Source of the DNA: a virus
Direction: 5' to 3' (one strand)
Virus record (IMG/VR): IMGVR_UViG_3300008266_000423
Span: 1,087-41,673 of that record
Length of the DNA: 40,587 nt
Part shown: piece after piece, positions 37,136 through 40,587 of the stretch
Position numbering within the stretch: position 1 is the first letter of the stretch
Layout of the letters: every line of letters begins with the position of its first letter
Notes under the pieces: model-generated
What the model saw: the letters and a program-made list of their open reading frames with translations, nothing else
The model's database searches: none
Told to the model about the DNA's origin: nothing
Made by a program: the position numbers and the translations under genes

Positions 37136-38725
37136 ATGACGGAAGATATGAACGTGTTAAAGAAGAGCGTCACGGCCGATGACGGCAATACCGCTCGCGC
37201 TAATGGGCCGGTCAGCGTCTTCGTTGGCCCATCCAATTTATCCGCATTCTGGAATGGTTCCGGCGGCATCATAGGCCATATCGCCGGCGCAACCGGTCTA
37301 CCATACAACGGTAGCAAGCGAGCGGATATTATTTTGTCAGAATCCGTTCTGGTTGAGGATATGTGGTCAAGCGCGATTTTCAAGGCCGTAAGTAAACAGA
37401 CGGCGCTTGGCTTTACAATCGCGGATAAAACTGAATCAACGCGACGTATACGGCAAGCGCAGGAGCTAATGCTGAATTACGACGGCGGCTATGAACACGG
37501 CTTATCGCGGCATCTGCGCGATTTTCTTTGCACGGACAACGGCGCGTTTATAGAGATTGTGCGGCAATCCGGCGCGGCCGGCAGTAAAGTGATTGGCTTG
37601 CGTCATTTGGATAGTCTTCGTTGTTATCGTACCGGTGACCCACAACGGCCGGTTGTATACGTTGACCGCGCCGGCGTCCAGCACTTACTTCGCGCCGATG
37701 ACGTGATATATTTTTCTGATATGCCATCGCCGCGTATGGAGATGTACGGCGTTGGTATCTGCGCGGCGCGGCGCGCGTTCGCTACGATTCTCAAAGTGGT
37801 AGCGATGGAGACGTATTTCAGAGAAAAAGTCAGTGGCTCAAGAAGCCTAGCTATACACATCGTGAACGGTATTACAGCGCAACAACTTGAAGGCGCTCTT
37901 AACACAGCGGAGACGGCTCAGCGCGGAAAAGGATTTGTGGTATACCGCGGTTCAACGCTTATACCGATGCTCAAAGATGAGCCGCCGGCGCTCGTAACCA
38001 TTCCGCTTGCTGAAATTGCGGACGGCTTCAACGTAGAACAGGAGCGCCGCAACGCGTATCTTACATACGCAAACGCGATTGGCGTATTTGTTGGCGAGAT
38101 TCAGCCGTTGTCGCAACAAGGATTAGGTACGGGCACGCAATCCGTCGTTCTATCCGACATCGCTGAGGGCACCGGCCTAGCGGCGTGGCGGAAGCTCTTC
38201 ACGAACGCGATTACACACCGCGTAATGCCTGAAACAACCGTTTTCTCCTTTGCAACCAGCGATTACCAAGACAAATTACAGCGCGCGGACGGCTTAAACA
38301 AGATGGGCGCCGCGTTGAAGACGCTTATTGACGCGCAAGTGATTACGAACACGCAAGCGCTAAACGTCTTGGTTGACGAACAATATTTGCCGCGTGAATT
38401 CTTACAAACAGACGAGACGGCCGGCGGCGCCGTGGTAGATACGGACGCCGTAACAAACGAGACGGCCGCGCCGGAAGCGCCGGCGCAAGCGGACACTATC
38501 AATGGTCAATCGTTCGATATTGAAGCGCAACCGGTATTGCGCGAGAAGCTCCGGCGCGTAAAAACATCATTCAAGGCGCTTCAAAAGAATCTCCTGCTGA
38601 ATAGCGATACGTGGTCAGGTACGAAGCCGGAAGCGACGTTGAGCGAAGATGAAATATTGTCTATGTTACGGCCGCGCCGCGTAGAAGCGCGCCGGCTAGC
38701 GAAGCGCGCGCAGGAGCGATTATGA
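37136..38725 (+). CDS. Portal protein
   Basis: A 529-residue protein; ATG 37136 follows AAGGAG, and the frame open upstream to 37064 lies in the dispersed element. Sequence features fit a phage portal: an early FKAVSKQTALGFTI, GAFIEIVRQSG, VIGLRHLDSLRCYRTGDPQRPVVY (given in part: HLDSLRCYRTGDPQ), IYFSDMPSPRMEMYGVG, and a long helix in the middle. It forms the dodecameric ring at the capsid vertex through which DNA passes. The C-terminus is basic (MLRPRRVEARRLAKRAQERL). It overlaps the minor head gene by ATGA. Confidence 0.85.
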   Translation: MTEDMNVLKKSVTADDGNTARANGPVSVFVGPSNLSAFWNGSGGIIGHIAGATGLPYNGSKRADIILSESVLVEDMWSSAIFKAVSKQTALGFTIADKTESTRRIRQAQELMLNYDGGYEHGLSRHLRDFLCTDNGAFIEIVRQSGAAGSKVIGLRHLDSLRCYRTGDPQRPVVYVDRAGVQHLLRADDVIYFSDMPSPRMEMYGVGICAARRAFATILKVVAMETYFREKVSGSRSLAIHIVNGITAQQLEGALNTAETAQRGKGFVVYRGSTLIPMLKDEPPALVTIPLAEIADGFNVEQERRNAYLTYANAIGVFVGEIQPLSQQGLGTGTQSVVLSDIAEGTGLAAWRKLFTNAITHRVMPETTVFSFATSDYQDKLQRADGLNKMGAALKTLIDAQVITNTQALNVLVDEQYLPREFLQTDETAGGAVVDTDAVTNETAAPEAPAQADTINGQSFDIEAQPVLREKLRRVKTSFKALQKNLLLNSDTWSGTKPEATLSEDEILSMLRPRRVEARRLAKRAQERL

Positions 38726-39342
38726 ACGAAGACGATTTGGAAGCGCTCCAAAATATGTTAGAGGAGCGTATCAAACAAATAACTGATAATCTGCTCGCGT
38801 CCGGAGAAGCCGTGACGCCGGCCGCGGTAGACGCGTGGGAACGCGCGATGATAAAAGCGCTTGCGGAATATCATCAGGCCGCGGCCGTTATCGCCGGTCA
38901 ATCGTTAGCAGATGCCCAAGAAGATGCCTATAAACAACTCAGCGCCACGATAGGATTACAGCTTGGATATTTACGCGATTTTGCAAATCAGATGCGGCAG
39001 AGCGCGTCTGATGGCCAATTAGGTATCGCGGTAGAATCTCCGGCCGCCGGTTATCAATCGCCGGCGCAAATCGCGGCGCGCGCTCAGATGTACGCCGGAG
39101 CGCTTCGCGGAACGTATTTTGCGGCCGCAACGTATGGATTACCGTTGCCGGCTATGCCGTGTGAGGGCACGTTATGCCATTCTAATTGTAAATGCTCATG
39201 GGAAATAATTGAAATAGACGACGCGGCCGGTGATTACGACGCGTATTGGCGGCGCGGCGCTAAAGATAGCTGTCAAACGTGCCGTATACGTGAATCAGAA
39301 TGGTCTCCGGTACGCATACGCGGTGGTATACTTGAGATATGA
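38722..39342 (+). CDS. Minor head protein with Cys-rich zinc-binding end
   Basis: A 206-residue protein right after the portal. The N-terminal 130 residues are helical. The C-terminal part has CEGTLCHSNCKCSWEI followed by AYWRRGAKDSCQTC, a pattern I know from phage minor head/morphogenesis proteins (LPxxPGDG-T-C-x-N-C-x-C-x-W, then CxxC). The Cys residues probably bind zinc. It would sit at the portal vertex and may help prohead assembly. Confidence 0.65.
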   Translation: MNEDDLEALQNMLEERIKQITDNLLASGEAVTPAAVDAWERAMIKALAEYHQAAAVIAGQSLADAQEDAYKQLSATIGLQLGYLRDFANQMRQSASDGQLGIAVESPAAGYQSPAQIAARAQMYAGALRGTYFAAATYGLPLPAMPCEGTLCHSNCKCSWEIIEIDDAAGDYDAYWRRGAKDSCQTCRIRESEWSPVRIRGGILEI

Positions 39343-39350
39343 GGTGATAT

Positions 39351-39830
39351 ATGGAATTCAAAGCCGTTGTACCGGCCGGATTAACGGATGCGGCCACGCT
39401 ACAAAAGATAGTAACCAATCAGATGCGTATGGTAGCAAAATCCGTCGCGGTAGACTTTATTGCCACGACGTATACGTGGAAGCGCCGGCCGGATTTTGTA
39501 ATCAACGAGATTGACGTTGAGACGATTACGATTGGAACGGATAACGATATTTGGAAGATGATTGACGTAGGTACGCGGCCGCACGTAATCCGCGTGAAAT
39601 ACGCCAAGGCGCTTCGCTTTCAGTGGGGCGGCTTTGGTTCGTATAAAGCCAAAACAATTCCGCGTCAATTCCGTTCAAACAAAGGCAAAATATCCGGCCC
39701 AATAAACTATCGAAAATCAGTGAAGCATCCGGGCTTTGTCGCTCGCGATTTTACTGACGCGGCCGCGGTAAAGTATCAGAGACTTTTGCCGGGCATTATT
39801 CAGCGCGCTATCAATTCAGCAGTGAGGTGA
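39351..39830 (+). CDS. Head-tail completion protein, HK97 gp10-like
   Basis: A 159-residue protein behind GAGGTGATAT. The layout DIWKMIDVGTRPHVIRVKYAKALRF (in part here: WKMIDVGTRPHVI), then KHPGFVARDFTDAA near residue 125-138, matches gp10/tail-completion and minor capsid proteins, in which a HPG-(F/T)-x-x-x-x-F motif is common. It is basic overall. Its position after the minor head gene supports a neck or completion role. Confidence 0.6.
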   Translation: MEFKAVVPAGLTDAATLQKIVTNQMRMVAKSVAVDFIATTYTWKRRPDFVINEIDVETITIGTDNDIWKMIDVGTRPHVIRVKYAKALRFQWGGFGSYKAKTIPRQFRSNKGKISGPINYRKSVKHPGFVARDFTDAAAVKYQRLLPGIIQRAINSAVR

Positions 39831-39833
39831 CGT

Positions 39834-40421
39834 ATGCCGTTTGAATCGCAAGCTCAGTGGCGTTGGGCGTTTGGTACTGACCAGCCGTTTGCGCGACGTT
39901 GGGCAAAACTTACGACGGGTGGCAAGCGTAAATACGCGTTGTTGCGCAAACGCGTAGGTACGAAAAAAGCGTTGGAAGCGTTGAAGCAAGACGGATTCAC
40001 GCCGCCTCAATCCGTTCGCGAAGCCGCGCGGCGCGGCTTAGAATTACGCTCAAAGTTTAACCGCGGCGGCACGGCCGTTGGTATCGCGCGCGCTCGCGAT
40101 TTAAGCAACGGCAAATCCGTGTCCGCGTCTACAATCAAACGTATGGTATCTTTTTTCGCTAGGCACGCGGTAGACAAGCGGCCTGATTGGGGCAATCCTG
40201 ATAAGCCTACCAACGGATATATCGCGCATATGTTATGGGGTGGCGACGCCGGCCGCGGTTGGGCCAATAAAATCGCGCGCGGATTAGACAAGGAGAAGAG
40301 TATGGAAGAGCAGATTGTTGTTATGAAAGCGCTCGTGGAGCGTTTAAAACACGGCAAACATGACCAAAGCACGCACGGACGGAAGCGCGGCGTTGCGCGA
40401 AGAAGTACAGCCGCCGGTTGA
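39834..40421 (+). CDS. Phage virion-associated protein with KHGxHDQxxHG motif
   Basis: A 195-residue protein behind GAGGTGACGT. It opens MPFESQAQWRWAFGTDQPFARRWA, continues with a segment (VSASTIKRMVSFFARHAVDK; PTNGYIAHMLWGGDAGRGWA) that I recognise as a recurring small domain of phage genes, and ends with LKHGKHDQSTHGRKRG. The KHGxHDQxxHG string is common in phage minor head and large polyvalent proteins and may mark a processing or docking site. The gene ends 129 bases before the start of the next, partial gene. Confidence 0.65.
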   Translation: MPFESQAQWRWAFGTDQPFARRWAKLTTGGKRKYALLRKRVGTKKALEALKQDGFTPPQSVREAARRGLELRSKFNRGGTAVGIARARDLSNGKSVSASTIKRMVSFFARHAVDKRPDWGNPDKPTNGYIAHMLWGGDAGRGWANKIARGLDKEKSMEEQIVVMKALVERLKHGKHDQSTHGRKRGVARRSTAAG

Positions 40422-40550
40422 TATGGTATTTTACGCCGGTAATGCCCATAATAGCCAATAGGACAATATCAGTGCCATAATAGCTCCGTTCGCTGTATAA
40501 TCTAACAAGCGGCGTATCTATCTTGGCGCTGAAACAATCTAGGTGGCAAT
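40422..40550 (+). promoter_or_regulatory. Intergenic region with degenerate dispersed element and a -10 box
   Basis: AATAGCCAATAGGAC near 40450 is a worn copy of the dispersed element. TATAAT at 40496-40501 lies 49 bases before the next ATG at 40551, and AGGTGGCAAT precedes that ATG as ribosome binding site. No -35 box is clear. Confidence 0.45.
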
Positions 40551-40587
40551 ATGAAACAACGCGATTGGTTAACGTATAAAGCTGACG
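40551..40587 (+). CDS. Start of a gene running off the window
   Basis: ATG 40551 behind AGGTGGCAAT opens MKQRDWLTYKAD and is cut by the window end. By gene order it may be the beginning of the long coiled-coil metallopeptidase protein whose end lies at 1-1089. Joining base 40587 to base 1 puts it in a different frame from that protein and meets a stop after about 140 bases, so either sequence is missing or they are separate genes. Confidence 0.5.
   Translation, partial: MKQRDWLTYKAD

Noticed and set aside
1-40587. tRNA genes
   Set aside because: I saw no convincing cloverleaf with a T-loop GTTCRANNC and matching acceptor stem; short tRNAs could still be missed by eye.

Overview
This window reads as almost all of the genome of a tailed double-stranded DNA phage with a siphovirus-type long tail. 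It has one set each of terminase, portal, prohead protease, capsid, tail tube, tape measure, distal tail, replication and lysis genes, and no bacterial housekeeping genes, tRNAs or rRNAs. I see no integrase or sheath protein. The host cannot be named from the sequence. Promoters look sigma70-like (TTGACA/TATAAT) and most genes carry strong AGGAG-type ribosome binding sites, with many ATGA start/stop overlaps. In gene order the two ends of the window adjoin each other, since head genes run off the right end and resume at the left end. However, the reading frame does not continue across a direct join, so some sequence is probably missing there.

Layout: (1) 1-3.05 kb: end of a metallopeptidase-containing virion protein, two small genes, then an amino acid:DNA transferase-like protein and a 5-hmdU DNA kinase. 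(2) 3.05-3.9 kb: AT-rich repeats without genes. (3) 4.07-19.5 kb: prohead protease, scaffold, major capsid protein, two glycosyltransferases, connector, tail tube with a beta-propeller, tail assembly chaperone, tape measure, distal tail protein, hub and a small jelly-roll protein. (4) 19.6-22.8 kb, minus strand: ArdC-type antirestriction protein and small early genes. (5) 23-25.4 kb: ribbon-helix-helix (RHH) regulator, lambda O-like initiator with iterons inside its gene, DnaC-like loader and two small genes. (6) 25.4-26.3 kb: AT-rich repeats that mirror those at 3-3.9 kb. (7) 26.2-26.8 kb, minus strand: RHH protein and VRR-NUC nuclease. (8) 27-31.5 kb: small early genes, an ERF/DdrA-like annealing protein, a secreted transglycosylase-like protein and a helix-turn-helix (HTH) protein. 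(9) 31.7-33.8 kb: XhlA-like protein, holin, amidase, a SAM methyltransferase. (10) 33.8-40.4 kb: ParB-like protein, TET/JBP dioxygenase, terminase subunits, portal and head-completion genes.

The central finding is a dispersed thymine hypermodification pathway. A TET/JBP dioxygenase sits directly before the terminase genes, and a 5-hydroxymethyl-dU DNA kinase and an amino acid:DNA transferase-like protein sit among the head genes. No dUMP hydroxymethylase, DNA polymerase or DNA cytosine methyltransferase is visible. The simplest reading is that thymines are oxidised after replication, then phosphorylated, then substituted, by enzymes made with the late packaging and head proteins. Together with an ArdC-like protein and an apparent complete absence of GATC over 40.6 kb, this suggests a phage under strong restriction pressure. 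The genome also shows an inverted symmetry about roughly 25 kb: long noncoding repeats, twin promoters, duplicated leaders and a pair of small paralogues.
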